In this document: one piece after another, positions 23,695 through 32,095 of the stretch
Numbering within the stretch: the stretch's first letter is position 1
How the letters are laid out: every line of letters starts with the position of its first letter
Assembly (NCBI GenBank): GCA_963704005.1
Contig: CAVPGJ010000001.1
Coordinates: 248,001 to 312,000 of the forward strand
Direction of reading: 5' to 3'
From: AC-32 sp963704005
GTDB lineage: Bacteria; Actinomycetota; Thermoleophilia; Gaiellales; Gaiellaceae
Length of the DNA: 64,000 nt
The notes under the pieces: generated by a model
Told to the model about the DNA's origin: nothing
Seen by the model: the letters and a program-made list of their open reading frames with translations, nothing else
The model's database searches: none
Made by a program: the position numbers and the translations under genes

Positions 23695-25188
23695 ATGATT
23701 CGCCGGGCCCTGCCCATGGCCCTTTCTGCGGCCGCGCTCCTCGTTGCCATCCTCGGCGTGACGCCGCTCGGCGGCGCAGCCGTGCAGAACGTCACCAAGG
23801 TCGCGCTCTACGCGAAGAACGCCGGCAAGGTCGGAAAGATCGCGGCCTCGAAGAAGCCGAAGGCCGGCAAGCTCTTCCCGCTCGGCAAGGGCGGGAAGTT
23901 CCCGAAGTCCGTGTTGCCGAACGGTGGCGCCGGCCCGCCCGGCGCGGAGGGGCCGCAGGGACCCGCCGGCCCCGCCGGCCCGCAGGGAGCCCCGGGCCTG
24001 CGCGGCTACACCGGCCTGCGCGGCTCGACCGGCCCCGCCGGCGCCCAGGGCCCGACCGGCCCGCAGGGGCCTGTCGGCGCGCCCGGCGGCTTCGGGCTGC
24101 TCAACCTCGGCCGCAGCACGCTCGTCCGCAAGACGCTCGCGGTCGGAGGCGACTACTCGTCGGCCGTGTCCGGCGCTGACGGCCTCCCGCTCGTCGTGCT
24201 CGACGACTCGACCAACGTCGTCCTCGACGCCGTCCACTGCGCCGACTCCGCCTGCGCCTCGAAGACGACCACGCCGCTCGACTCCGGCCACGCCTATTAC
24301 TTCCCGTCGGTCACGGTCGGCGCCGACGGCCTCGGCCTCGCCGTCTTCGTCGACCATTCGACTCACGGGCTCAGGGCGGTCCACTGCACCAACGTCGCCT
24401 GCACGTCGTTCACGCCCGCGACGACGCTCGACTCGAGCGGCAACGTCGGCGACGGTCAGACCTCGGTCACGGTCGGCGCCGACGGGCTCCCGCTGATCAG
24501 CTACTACGACTCGGCGAACGGCAACCTGGAAGTCGCCCACTGCGCGAACACAGCCTGCTCGTCGGCGAGCCAGACGGCGGTGGACAGCGCGGGCGACGTC
24601 GGCTCGGGCTCCTCGATCGCGATCGGCGCGGACGGCTTCGGGCTCGTCTCCTATCGCGACGCGACGAACGGCCACCTGAAGGTGGCGCACTGCACGAACC
24701 TCGCCTGCACGTCGGCCACCGCGACGACGGTCGACAGCGGGACCTCGGTTGGCGGGGACACCTCCCTGACGATCGGCGCCGACGGGCTCGGACTGGTCGG
24801 CTACTTCGACAACGGCAACGCCGACCTGAAGGTCGCCCACTGCTCCAACGCCGACTGCTCGAGCGCGACGGTGACCACCCTCGACTCGACGGGCCTCGTC
24901 GGCGAGTACTCCTCGGCGACGGTCGGGGCGGACAACCTCGCCGTGATCAGCTACTACGACCACACCGGCGCCAACCTCGACCTCAAGGTCGCCCACTGCG
25001 CGAACGTCACGTGCACGGCGGCGACGACCACGACCGTGGACAGCGTTGGCGACGTCGGCTGGGGCTCGTCGATCACGGTCGGCTCGGACGGCCTGCCCTT
25101 CGTCACCTACCGCGACATCACCAACAGCGCGGTCGTCTCGACGCACTGCCCGAACGCGTTCTGCGTGCCCTACTTCCGCCGAAGGTAG
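23695..25188 (+). CDS. Secreted collagen-stalk protein with seven cysteine-paired repeats
   Basis: A 497-residue protein. Signal-like N-terminus (1-30) with VAILGVTPLGGAA, a Lys-rich stretch (about 40-75), a collagen-like Gly-X-Y stalk (about 82-137), then seven tandem repeats of about 47-50 residues. Each repeat carries a GADGL-type turn, a SYYD or VYxD-type strand, an AHCxNxxC cysteine pair and a TTxDSxGxVG linker. Seven repeats of this size suggest a seven-bladed beta-propeller with a disulphide per blade (inference). It ends CVPYFRRR. It shares its N-terminal motif with the collagen-like protein at 6782. Probably a surface-displayed fibre with a binding head. Confidence 0.8.
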   Translation: MIRRALPMALSAAALLVAILGVTPLGGAAVQNVTKVALYAKNAGKVGKIAASKKPKAGKLFPLGKGGKFPKSVLPNGGAGPPGAEGPQGPAGPAGPQGAPGLRGYTGLRGSTGPAGAQGPTGPQGPVGAPGGFGLLNLGRSTLVRKTLAVGGDYSSAVSGADGLPLVVLDDSTNVVLDAVHCADSACASKTTTPLDSGHAYYFPSVTVGADGLGLAVFVDHSTHGLRAVHCTNVACTSFTPATTLDSSGNVGDGQTSVTVGADGLPLISYYDSANGNLEVAHCANTACSSASQTAVDSAGDVGSGSSIAIGADGFGLVSYRDATNGHLKVAHCTNLACTSATATTVDSGTSVGGDTSLTIGADGLGLVGYFDNGNADLKVAHCSNADCSSATVTTLDSTGLVGEYSSATVGADNLAVISYYDHTGANLDLKVAHCANVTCTAATTTTVDSVGDVGWGSSITVGSDGLPFVTYRDITNSAVVSTHCPNAFCVPYFRRR

Positions 25189-25245
25189 GACCCGTCCAGG
25201 GGCGGTGCTACGATCGCCGTCCACCTTGAGACACCTCGGCAGCTA

Positions 25246-26403
25246 GTGGAAATAGAGATCGGGCTCGGGAAAAAGGCGCGCCAGGCCTACGGGTTCGACG
25301 ACGTCGCCATCGTGCCCTCGCGGCGGACGCGGGACCCGCAGGACGTCGACATCGGCTGGAAGCTCGGGCCGCACCTGCTGGAGCTGCCGCTGCTGGCCTC
25401 GGCGATGGACGGCGTCGTCTCGCCGCAGACCGCGATCGCGCTCGGCAAGCTCGGCGGCCTTGGCGTGCTCAACCTCGAGGGGATCTTCACGCGCTACCAG
25501 AACGCCGACCGCGAGCTCGACAAGATCGCGAAGCTGCCGAAGGAGCGCGCGACGGCCGGCATGCAGAAGATCTACGAGGCGCCGGTCGACCCGAAGCTGA
25601 TCGCGGCGCGGATCCGCGAGATCAAGAAGGCGGGGGTTCTGGCGGCCGGCTCGCTGACCCCGCAGCGCGTGCGCGACCACTACGAGGCGGCCATCGGCGC
25701 GGGCCTCGACATCCTGGTCATCCAGGGCACCGTCGTCTCGGCCGAGCACGTGTCGTCGAACGGCCAGGCGCTCAACCTGAAGGAGTTCATCGCATCGCTG
25801 CCGGTCCCGGTGCTCGTCGGCGGCTGCGCCTCGTACCAGACGGCCCTGCACCTGATGCGGACCGGGGCGGAGGGCGTGCTCGTCGGCGTCGGGCCCGGTC
25901 AGGCGTGCACGACGCGCGGGGTGCTCGGCGTCGGCGTGCCGCAGGCGACCGCCATTGCCGACGCGACGGCTGCGCGGGTGCAGCATCTGCTCGAGACCGG
26001 CAAGTACGTGAACGTGATCGCCGACGGCGGCATGCGCACCGGCGGGGACATCGCCAAGGCGATCGCCTGCGGCGCGGACGCGGTGATGGTCGGCTCGCCG
26101 CTGGCCCGGGCGAAGGAGGCGCCGGGCCGCGGTTTCCACTGGGGCATGGCGACCTTCCACCCGACCCTGCCGCGCGGCGCGCGGGTGGCGGTCGAGCAGA
26201 ACGCGACGCTGGAGCAGATCGTGATCGGCCCGGCGACGGAGAACGACGGGACGTTGAACCTGATGGGCGCGCTGCGCACCTCGATGGCGACCTGCGGCTA
26301 CGAGTCGATCCACGACTTCCAGAAGGCCGAGGTGATGCTCGCGCCGGCGATCAAGACCGAGGGCAAGTCGCTGCAGCAGGCCCAACGGGTCGGGATGGGG
26401 TAG
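25246..26403 (+). CDS. guaB3: GuaB3-type IMP dehydrogenase family protein
   Basis: A 385-residue TIM-barrel protein without CBS domains, as in the actinobacterial GuaB3 group. ARQAYGFDDVAIVPSRRT, the catalytic-loop Cys in GPGQACTTRGVLGVGVPQ (about residue 221) and the ADGGMRTGGDIAKAIACGADAVMVG phosphate site (by position 261-285) are present. It either makes XMP from IMP or has a related redox role. GTG start; a TACGAT -10-like hexamer lies at 25209-25214. guaA follows with a 1-nt overlap, supporting a purine function. Confidence 0.88.
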   Translation: MEIEIGLGKKARQAYGFDDVAIVPSRRTRDPQDVDIGWKLGPHLLELPLLASAMDGVVSPQTAIALGKLGGLGVLNLEGIFTRYQNADRELDKIAKLPKERATAGMQKIYEAPVDPKLIAARIREIKKAGVLAAGSLTPQRVRDHYEAAIGAGLDILVIQGTVVSAEHVSSNGQALNLKEFIASLPVPVLVGGCASYQTALHLMRTGAEGVLVGVGPGQACTTRGVLGVGVPQATAIADATAARVQHLLETGKYVNVIADGGMRTGGDIAKAIACGADAVMVGSPLARAKEAPGRGFHWGMATFHPTLPRGARVAVEQNATLEQIVIGPATENDGTLNLMGALRTSMATCGYESIHDFQKAEVMLAPAIKTEGKSLQQAQRVGMG

Positions 26404-27980
26404 TGGGCGAGGTCGTCCCTCTTCCGGTCGCGGAGGCAGGCCCGGAAGAGCGGCCGGTGCTGGTGCTGGACCTCGGTGGGCAGTACGCCCAGCTGATCGC
26501 GCGGCGGGTGCGGGAGGCACGGGTCTACTCGGAGCTCGTGCCCTTCGGGATCACCGCGGCCGAGGCGCGGGCGCGGCGGCCGCGGGCGCTGGTGCTGTCG
26601 GGCGGGCCGGCGTCCGTCTACGCGGAGGGCGCGCCGCGGGTCGATCCCGAGCTCTTCTCCCTGGGCGTGCCGACGCTCGGCATCTGCTACGGCATGCAGC
26701 TGATGGCGCAGGAGCTCGGCGGCGCGGTCGATCGGACCGGCGTCTCGGAGTTCGGAAAGACCGAGGTGCGCGCCGAGCCCGACAGCGAGCTCTTCGCCGG
26801 GCTGCCCGAGGAGCAGACCGGCTGGATGAGCCACCGGGACTCGGTCACGGCCGCGCCGGCCGGAGCGCGCGTGACGGCCGGCTCGCCGTCGGCGCCGATC
26901 GCGGCCTTCGAGGACCCGGAGCGGCGGCTCTACGGCGTGCAGTTCCACCCGGAGGTCGTGCACACCCCGCACGGGCAGGAGCTCCTGAAGAACTTCCTCT
27001 ACGCCGTCGCCGACGCGCCGCCGACGTGGACGGCGGCCGCCGTGATCGAGGAGCAGGTCGAGCGGATCCGCGCGCAGGTCGGCTCGGATCGGGTGCTGTG
27101 CGCGCTGTCGGGCGGGGTGGACTCCGCGGTCGCGGCGCTGCTCGTGCACAAAGCCGTCGGCGACCAGCTCGTCTGCGTCTTCGTCGACCACGGGTTCCTC
27201 CGGAAGGACGAGGCGGCGGAGGTCGTCGAGACCTTCGAGGGTCACTTCCACGTGCCGTTGGTGCACGTCTCGGCCGAGGAGCGGTTTCTCGCGCGCCTGG
27301 AAGGCGTGTCGGATCCCGAGGAGAAGCGCAAGGCGATCGGCGAGGAGTTCATCCGCGTCTTCGAGCAGGAGTCGGACCGGCTCGGGAAGATCAGGCACCT
27401 CGTCCAGGGGACGCTCTACTCGGACGTGATCGAGTCGGGCGGCGACGCCTCGGTCGCGGCCACGATCAAGTCGCACCACAACGTCGGCGGCCTGCCCGAG
27501 GAGATGGACATGGAGCTGGTCGAGCCGCTGCGCCTGCTGTTCAAGGACGAGGTGCGGCGGGTCGGCGAGGAGCTCGGCCTGCCGGAGCGGATGGTCTGGC
27601 GGCAGCCGTTTCCCGGGCCGGGCCTCGCGATCCGGATCATCGGCGAGGTCACGCGGGAGCGGCTCGAGATCCTGCGGGAGGCCGACTCGATCCTGCTGGA
27701 GGAGGTGCGGCGGGCCGGGCTCTACCGCGAGCTATGGCAGTCGTTCGCGGTGCTGCCGGCGATCCGGTCGGTCGGCGTCCAGGGCGACGAGCGGACGTAC
27801 GGCTACCCGGTTGTGGTCCGGGCGGTCACGAGCGACGACGCGATGACCGCCGACTGGGCGCGGCTGCCCTACGACCTGCTGGAGACGATCTCGTCGCGGA
27901 TCGTCAACGAGGTCCCGGCGGTCAACCGGGTCGTGCTCGACATCACGTCGAAGCCACCTTCGACGATCGAATGGGAATAG
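26403..27980 (+). CDS. guaA: GMP synthase (glutamine-hydrolysing)
   Basis: A 525-residue two-domain enzyme. The class I amidotransferase half has LGICYGMQLMAQELGG with the nucleophile Cys, and FHPEVVHTPHGQELLKNFLY with the catalytic His-x-Glu. The ATP-pyrophosphatase half has SGGVDSAVAALL. The C-terminus KPPSTIEWE is diagnostic. The GTG start shares one base with the guaB3 stop (TAGTG). Confidence 0.96.
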   Translation: MGEVVPLPVAEAGPEERPVLVLDLGGQYAQLIARRVREARVYSELVPFGITAAEARARRPRALVLSGGPASVYAEGAPRVDPELFSLGVPTLGICYGMQLMAQELGGAVDRTGVSEFGKTEVRAEPDSELFAGLPEEQTGWMSHRDSVTAAPAGARVTAGSPSAPIAAFEDPERRLYGVQFHPEVVHTPHGQELLKNFLYAVADAPPTWTAAAVIEEQVERIRAQVGSDRVLCALSGGVDSAVAALLVHKAVGDQLVCVFVDHGFLRKDEAAEVVETFEGHFHVPLVHVSAEERFLARLEGVSDPEEKRKAIGEEFIRVFEQESDRLGKIRHLVQGTLYSDVIESGGDASVAATIKSHHNVGGLPEEMDMELVEPLRLLFKDEVRRVGEELGLPERMVWRQPFPGPGLAIRIIGEVTRERLEILREADSILLEEVRRAGLYRELWQSFAVLPAIRSVGVQGDERTYGYPVVVRAVTSDDAMTADWARLPYDLLETISSRIVNEVPAVNRVVLDITSKPPSTIEWE

Positions 27981-27981
27981 C

Positions 27982-28317
27982 TCAGCGGCGCCTGGCGGCC
28001 GCGACCAGCCCCGCGGCGAGGCCGAACGCCGCCGCGACCACGACTGGCCGCAGGTCGATGATCGGGTGGAAGCGCGTCTGCGAGCCGCGCAGCTCGATGT
28101 AGCCGACCGGCCAGGCCGATCCGCCGCCTCCGCCGCCCTCGCCTCCGGCATCCGCCGGGCCCGAGCCCGAGCCGCCGCCGAAGCCCCAGGCCGCGCGCGA
28201 GACCGGAATCACCGTCACCTCGCCCCGCTCGACCGGCTCGCCGAACAGCGTCGCCGCCCCAAAGCTCTCACCGACTCGCTGCGCCAGCCGCTCCACAAAC
28301 GTCTGCTCCGCCTCCAT
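27982..28317 (-). CDS. GerW/YtfJ-family protein
   Basis: A 111-residue protein with the family pattern VGESFGAATLFGEPVERGEVTVIPVSRAAWGFGGGSG, a Gly-rich loop, PVGYIEL, and a C-terminal transmembrane helix (about 90-107). In Bacillus the homologue affects spore germination, but the family is widespread in non-sporulating bacteria, so function is open. An AGGAGG SD sits 7 nt before the ATG at 28317. Convergent with guaA with a 1-nt gap. Confidence 0.82.
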   Translation of the reverse strand: MEAEQTFVERLAQRVGESFGAATLFGEPVERGEVTVIPVSRAAWGFGGGSGSGPADAGGEGGGGGGSAWPVGYIELRGSQTRFHPIIDLRPVVVAAAFGLAAGLVAAARRR

Positions 28318-28349
28318 CGTGCACCTCCTCGTCACCGTTTCGTGCCAGC

Positions 28350-29399
28350 CTAGTCGGCGTGGGCGCTGTAGGCGGGGTACCGCCGACGCACCTCGTCCAC
28401 GTACGCGCTCAAACGCCCCGCGAGCTCGGCGTCCGGGATCTCGAGCACGTTCTCCGCGTTCTGCTCGCCCGAGTGCGAGAGGTTGAACGACCCGACGAAG
28501 ACCACGTCATCGGCCACCACGAGCTTCGCGTGCATGAAGTCGTGCAGGCTGCCCGGCGCCCACGGCGTCGAGTTCTTACCGGAGAACTCGCCCGCCATTA
28601 CCTGCTCGAGCAGCGGCAGCTTCCATGACACGGCCCCCTCCACCTGCCACTGGCGGATCACCTCGTCGACCTGCGTCGCGTCCACGCAGCCCGCGATGTC
28701 GCCGTGCCCGTCCGCGATCCGCTGCGCGAGCGTCGCGAGCACCGGGGCCGAGGTGATCACCGGCGAGCAGATCCGCACCCGCTGCGCGTGCCCGATCTTC
28801 TTCGCGAGCCGGTGCGTCAGCGCGTCCGCGAACCCCGGCGTGAACCACGGCCGCACGCGCAGCCCGTCCACCTCGACCGGCCGCGGCTCGACGAAGCCGC
28901 TGTGCTCGACGTCGCCGTCCTTCCACAGCTGCTCGAAGTCGAGCGCGAACGCGTGCGCGAGCTCCTCCGACGCGACGGTGACGAGCACGTTCTCCTGACG
29001 CGACCAGGAGTCGTCGGTCCAGTTCGTCGAGCCGCTGAGCACCGCCTCGCCGTCGCGGACGACGAACTTGTGGTGCATCAGGTCCGGGACCCCCGCGATC
29101 GCCTTCGCCGGCACGCCCAGCGACGAGATCAGGGCCACGTCGGGCTCGGGCGGCGGCGGCACCGGGATCGGCCGCGCCGAGTCGACGTTGTAGAGGATCC
29201 GCACGGCCACGCCGCGCGCATGGGCGTCCTTGAGCGCGCCGGCCACGAGGGCCGCCGTCTCCGGCTTGAGGTTGAAGTCGTACTGCGCCAGGTCGAGCGA
29301 GCGCCGCGCCTCGCCGAGGAACCCGGCCACGAGCTGCGCGACCTCCAGCGCCGGCTGGCCGCCGTCAGTCAGAGTGCGGATGCTGATGGAAGAGCTCAT
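28350..29399 (-). CDS. Phospholipase D-like protein with two HKD motifs
   Basis: A 349-residue PLD-superfamily protein. The two catalytic motifs are MHHKFVVRDGEAVLSGSTN (about residues 119-137) and MHAKLVVADDVVFVGSFNLS (about 285-304), each with the H-x-K-x4 pattern. The sister residues SGSTNW and GSFNLSH complete the sites. The substrate could be phospholipid or nucleic acid. No signal peptide is seen. The ATG at 29399 makes its 5' end overlap the 5' end of the divergent UDG gene by 14 nt; a later start is possible. Confidence 0.85.
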   Translation of the reverse strand: MSSSISIRTLTDGGQPALEVAQLVAGFLGEARRSLDLAQYDFNLKPETAALVAGALKDAHARGVAVRILYNVDSARPIPVPPPPEPDVALISSLGVPAKAIAGVPDLMHHKFVVRDGEAVLSGSTNWTDDSWSRQENVLVTVASEELAHAFALDFEQLWKDGDVEHSGFVEPRPVEVDGLRVRPWFTPGFADALTHRLAKKIGHAQRVRICSPVITSAPVLATLAQRIADGHGDIAGCVDATQVDEVIRQWQVEGAVSWKLPLLEQVMAGEFSGKNSTPWAPGSLHDFMHAKLVVADDVVFVGSFNLSHSGEQNAENVLEIPDAELAGRLSAYVDEVRRRYPAYSAHAD

Positions 29400-29913
29400 C
29401 GAGCGGCTCGCGCGCGCCGAGATCGGCGCCACCTTCAACTTCTATCGTGACGGGGACGGCGCGTCAGCGCGCAGGGAGCGGCTGCGCGCCTACCTCGAGG
29501 CACGGCAGGACGCGCCGCTGCTGCTCGTCGGCGAGGCGGCCGGCTACCGCGGCGCCCGCGTCTCCGGGATCCCGTTCACGTCCGAGCGCCAGCTCACCGG
29601 CCGCGGCCCCGCCGAGGCGAGCGCGACGATCGTGCACCGCGTCCTCGCCGAGCTCGGGCTCGAGGAGAGCGTGCTGCTCTGGAACGTTGTCCCCACCCAC
29701 CCAGGCAGTTCGACCTCGAACCGGCCGCCGCGGGCCGTCGAGATCGAGGCCGGGCTTCCCTTTGCGCTGGAGCTGGCGCGGGGCCGCCTCGTCCTCGCCG
29801 TCGGGCGCTGCGCGGAGGCAGCGCTCGGCGCCCCGTACGTGCGCCACCCGAGCCACGGCGGCGCGGCGGAATTCCGGGCCGGGCTGCTACGATTCCGCCC
29901 CGGCGGACGGTGA
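29386..29913 (+). CDS. Uracil-DNA glycosylase superfamily protein
   Basis: About 175 residues (ATG at 29386; another in frame at 29380). LLLVGEAAGYRGARVSGIPFTSE is the VGEAPG-type motif I of the UDG superfamily. LLWNVVPTHP and VRHPSHGG match motif II/III-like positions in small actinobacterial members. It probably removes uracil or related lesions; the exact family is not fixed. It is head-to-head with, and overlaps, the PLD gene. Confidence 0.75.
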   Translation: MEELIERLARAEIGATFNFYRDGDGASARRERLRAYLEARQDAPLLLVGEAAGYRGARVSGIPFTSERQLTGRGPAEASATIVHRVLAELGLEESVLLWNVVPTHPGSSTSNRPPRAVEIEAGLPFALELARGRLVLAVGRCAEAALGAPYVRHPSHGGAAEFRAGLLRFRPGGR

Positions 29914-29927
29914 GTTCGCCGCTTTTT

Positions 29928-30365
29928 ATGCAAAAGACCTGGAACGCAAAGCCTGGCGAGGTCGAGCGCCGCTGGTACCTCGTCGACGCCGAAGGAAAGA
30001 CGCTCGGGCGTCTCGCTACGCAGATCGCGGACACGCTCCGCGGCAAGCACAAGGCCGAGTACACCCCGCACGTCGACACGGGCGACTTCGTCGTCGTCGT
30101 CAACGCCGAGAAGATCGCGGTCACGGGCAAGAAGCTGGACGACAAGATGTACCACCGCCACTCCGGCTATCCCGGCGGCCTCCGCAGCCGGCCGCTCCGC
30201 GACCAGCTCGAGCGCCGGCCGACCGAGGTGCTGCGCAAGGCGGTCAAGGGCATGCTCCCGCGCAACCGCCTCTCGCGCGCCCAGATCAAGAAGCTGAAGA
30301 TCTATGCCGGCCCCGAGCACCCGCACGAGGCGCAGGCGCCGTCCGAGCTGGAGCTGCATTCGTGA
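29928..30365 (+). CDS. rplM: 50S ribosomal protein L13
   Basis: A 145-residue L13. QKTWNAKPGEVERRWYLVDA at the N-terminus and KMYHRHSGYPGGLRS plus KAVKGMLPRNRLSR are diagnostic. The ATG at 29928 fits the family N-terminus better than the GTG at 29910. A TACGAT hexamer at 29888-29893, inside the UDG 3' end, could be the -10. rpsI follows with a GTGA overlap. Confidence 0.97.
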   Translation: MQKTWNAKPGEVERRWYLVDAEGKTLGRLATQIADTLRGKHKAEYTPHVDTGDFVVVVNAEKIAVTGKKLDDKMYHRHSGYPGGLRSRPLRDQLERRPTEVLRKAVKGMLPRNRLSRAQIKKLKIYAGPEHPHEAQAPSELELHS

Positions 30366-30760
30366 GCGATCTCGCGCAGTACCGCGGCACCGGCAAGCGT
30401 AAGACGTCGGTCGCGCGCGTGATCCTCAAGCCCGGCGACGGCGCGACCTGGTTCAACGACGGCCGCACGATCGAGGAGTACTTCCCGCGCGCTGCGCACC
30501 GCGAGCTGGCGCTGGCGCCGCTGAAGGTCGCCGGTGTCGAGGGCACGTTCGACCTTCGCGTGCGCGTGCAGGGTGGCGGCCCGAGCGGCCAGGCCGGCGC
30601 CGTCCGCCACGGGATCGCCCGCGCGCTGGTCGATGCCGATCCCGAGCTGCGCGTCCCGCTCAAGCGCGCCGGCTACCTGACGCGCGACGCGCGGATCGTC
30701 GAGCGCAAGAAGGCCGGCCTGCACAAGGCGCGCAAGGCGCCCCAGTTCTCCAAGCGCTAG
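30362..30760 (+). CDS. rpsI: 30S ribosomal protein S9
   Basis: A 132-residue S9. YRGTGKRKTSVARV near the start, GGGPSGQAGAVRHGIARAL in the middle and the basic C-terminal tail ending KAPQFSKR, which reaches the P-site tRNA, are all present. GTG start overlapping the rplM stop. Classic rplM-rpsI pair followed by glmM. Confidence 0.97.
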   Translation: MSDLAQYRGTGKRKTSVARVILKPGDGATWFNDGRTIEEYFPRAAHRELALAPLKVAGVEGTFDLRVRVQGGGPSGQAGAVRHGIARALVDADPELRVPLKRAGYLTRDARIVERKKAGLHKARKAPQFSKR

Positions 30761-30764
30761 CTCG

Positions 30765-32030
30765 TTGGCCCGCCGCTACTTCGGGACCGACGGGGTCCGG
30801 GGCGTCGTCGGCGAGGACCTGACCCCGCAGCTCGTCGAGCGGCTCGGCCGCGCCGCCACCTACTGGTCTGACGGCGGCCGCGTCTTCGTCGGCCGCGACA
30901 CGCGCGAGTCGGGCCTGGAGCTGGAGGAGGCCTTCGCCCGCGGCGTCGTCTCGGCCGGCGGCAACGCCGTCCTGGCCGGCATCCTGCCGACCCCTGCGGT
31001 CGCCCTGCTCGCGCTCGACCTCGGCGTCGTCATCTCGGCCTCGCACAACCCGCCCGAGTACAACGGCGTCAAGCTCTTCGACGCCGAGGGCCAGAAGCTG
31101 ACCGACGCGGCCGAGGAGGCGGTCGAGGCGCTGCTGGACGAGCCGCCGGCCGCCGATCCAGGCAGGGCCGACCACGTCGGCGTCGCGACCGAGAGCTACC
31201 TCGAGCACATCGTCGAGCGCTTCGGCTCCAACCTCGCCGGCCTGCGGGTCGTGGTCGACTGCGCGAACGGCGCCTACTCCGGGATCGCCCCGAGGGCCTT
31301 CGAGGAGCTCGGGGCCGAGGTGACCGCGATCGGCTCCGACCCGGACGGCTCCAACATCAACGTCGGCTGCGGGGCCACCGACCTCCGGGCCTTGCAACAC
31401 TGTGTTACTAAGTCCCGCGCCGACCTCGGGATCGCGTTCGACGGCGACGGCGACCGGATGCTGGCGGTCGACGCCCGCGGACAGGCCGTGGACGGCGACC
31501 AGATCCTCGCGATCCTGATGCTGCACCTCGGCGTCGACCTGGTCGCGGTCACGGTGATGACGAACCTCGGGCTCCACCGGCTCGCAGCCGAGCGCGGCAT
31601 CCGCGTCGTCACGACCGACGTCGGCGACCGCTACGTGCTCGAGGCGCTGCGCCGGGAGGGCGGCGTCCTCGGCGGCGAGCAGTCGGGCCACCTGATCTAC
31701 CTGAACGGCCACGTGACCGGGGACGGCCTCGTCGCCGGGCTCTTGCTCTGCCGGGCTCTCGAGGGCGGCACGCTCGAGACGGCGGCGGCCGTGATGCCGC
31801 GCTTCCCGCAGGCGACGGCCAACATCCGCGCCGCCGAGAAGATCCTGCCGGAGAGCGTCGTCGAGGAGGTCGAGCGCCTCAACGCCGAGCTCGACGGCCA
31901 CGGCCGCGTGCTGGTCAGGCCCTCCGGCACCGAACCCCTCATTCGAGTGCTTGCAGAGGCCGAGACGCGGCCGGAAGCCGAAACAGCCTGTGCTACCATT
32001 TCCGCTCTCGTAACACGAGAGCTCGGCTGA
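30765..32030 (+). CDS. glmM: Phosphoglucosamine mutase
   Basis: A 421-residue alpha-D-phosphohexomutase that converts glucosamine-6-P to glucosamine-1-P. RRYFGTDGVRGVVG at the N-terminus, the active serine loop VISASHNPPEYNG (about residue 91), the metal loop GIAFDGDGDRML (about residue 223) and RPSGTEPLIRV near the end are all standard. TTG start 4 nt after rpsI. A GTAACA-type palindrome is embedded in the coding sequence at 31394-31408, giving the residues QHCVTK. glmS lies directly downstream. Confidence 0.95.
   Translation: MARRYFGTDGVRGVVGEDLTPQLVERLGRAATYWSDGGRVFVGRDTRESGLELEEAFARGVVSAGGNAVLAGILPTPAVALLALDLGVVISASHNPPEYNGVKLFDAEGQKLTDAAEEAVEALLDEPPAADPGRADHVGVATESYLEHIVERFGSNLAGLRVVVDCANGAYSGIAPRAFEELGAEVTAIGSDPDGSNINVGCGATDLRALQHCVTKSRADLGIAFDGDGDRMLAVDARGQAVDGDQILAILMLHLGVDLVAVTVMTNLGLHRLAAERGIRVVTTDVGDRYVLEALRREGGVLGGEQSGHLIYLNGHVTGDGLVAGLLLCRALEGGTLETAAAVMPRFPQATANIRAAEKILPESVVEEVERLNAELDGHGRVLVRPSGTEPLIRVLAEAETRPEAETACATISALVTRELG
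31394..31408 (-). repeat. GTAACA-N3-TGTTRC interspersed palindrome, copy 2
   Basis: On the minus strand GTAACACAGTGTTGC, flanked by TTA before and AAGG after. It lies within the glmM coding sequence without disturbing the frame and brings codons (TGT, ACT) unusual for the surrounding GC-rich gene. Confidence 0.65.
31994..31999 (+). promoter_or_regulatory. Extended -10 (TGC-TACCAT) for glmS
   Basis: TACCAT preceded by TGC inside the glmM 3' end. It would start a ~90-nt glmS leader containing the hairpin at 32004-32022. Confidence 0.4.
32004..32022 (+). promoter_or_regulatory. Hairpin in the glmS leader
   Basis: Perfect 8-bp stem GCTCTCGT / ACGAGAGC with AAC loop, spanning the glmM end just upstream of its stop. 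It could attenuate or stabilise the glmS message. There is no T-run directly after it. Confidence 0.4.
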
Positions 32031-32095
32031 CCCGCCTCGACGAAGGGACGGGGTAGCAGCCGGGCCTTTTGCGTTTTCAAGGGAGGTTTTCTGGC

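Noticed and set aside
23930..24105. CRISPR-like or tandem DNA repeat array
   Set aside because: The periodicity is the codon pattern of Gly-X-Y collagen triplets, not spacer-separated repeats. No CRISPR array was found anywhere in the window.
32004..32095. glmS ribozyme/riboswitch upstream of glmS
   Set aside because: The leader is too short (about 90 nt) and I cannot find the conserved core; only a simple hairpin is visible.
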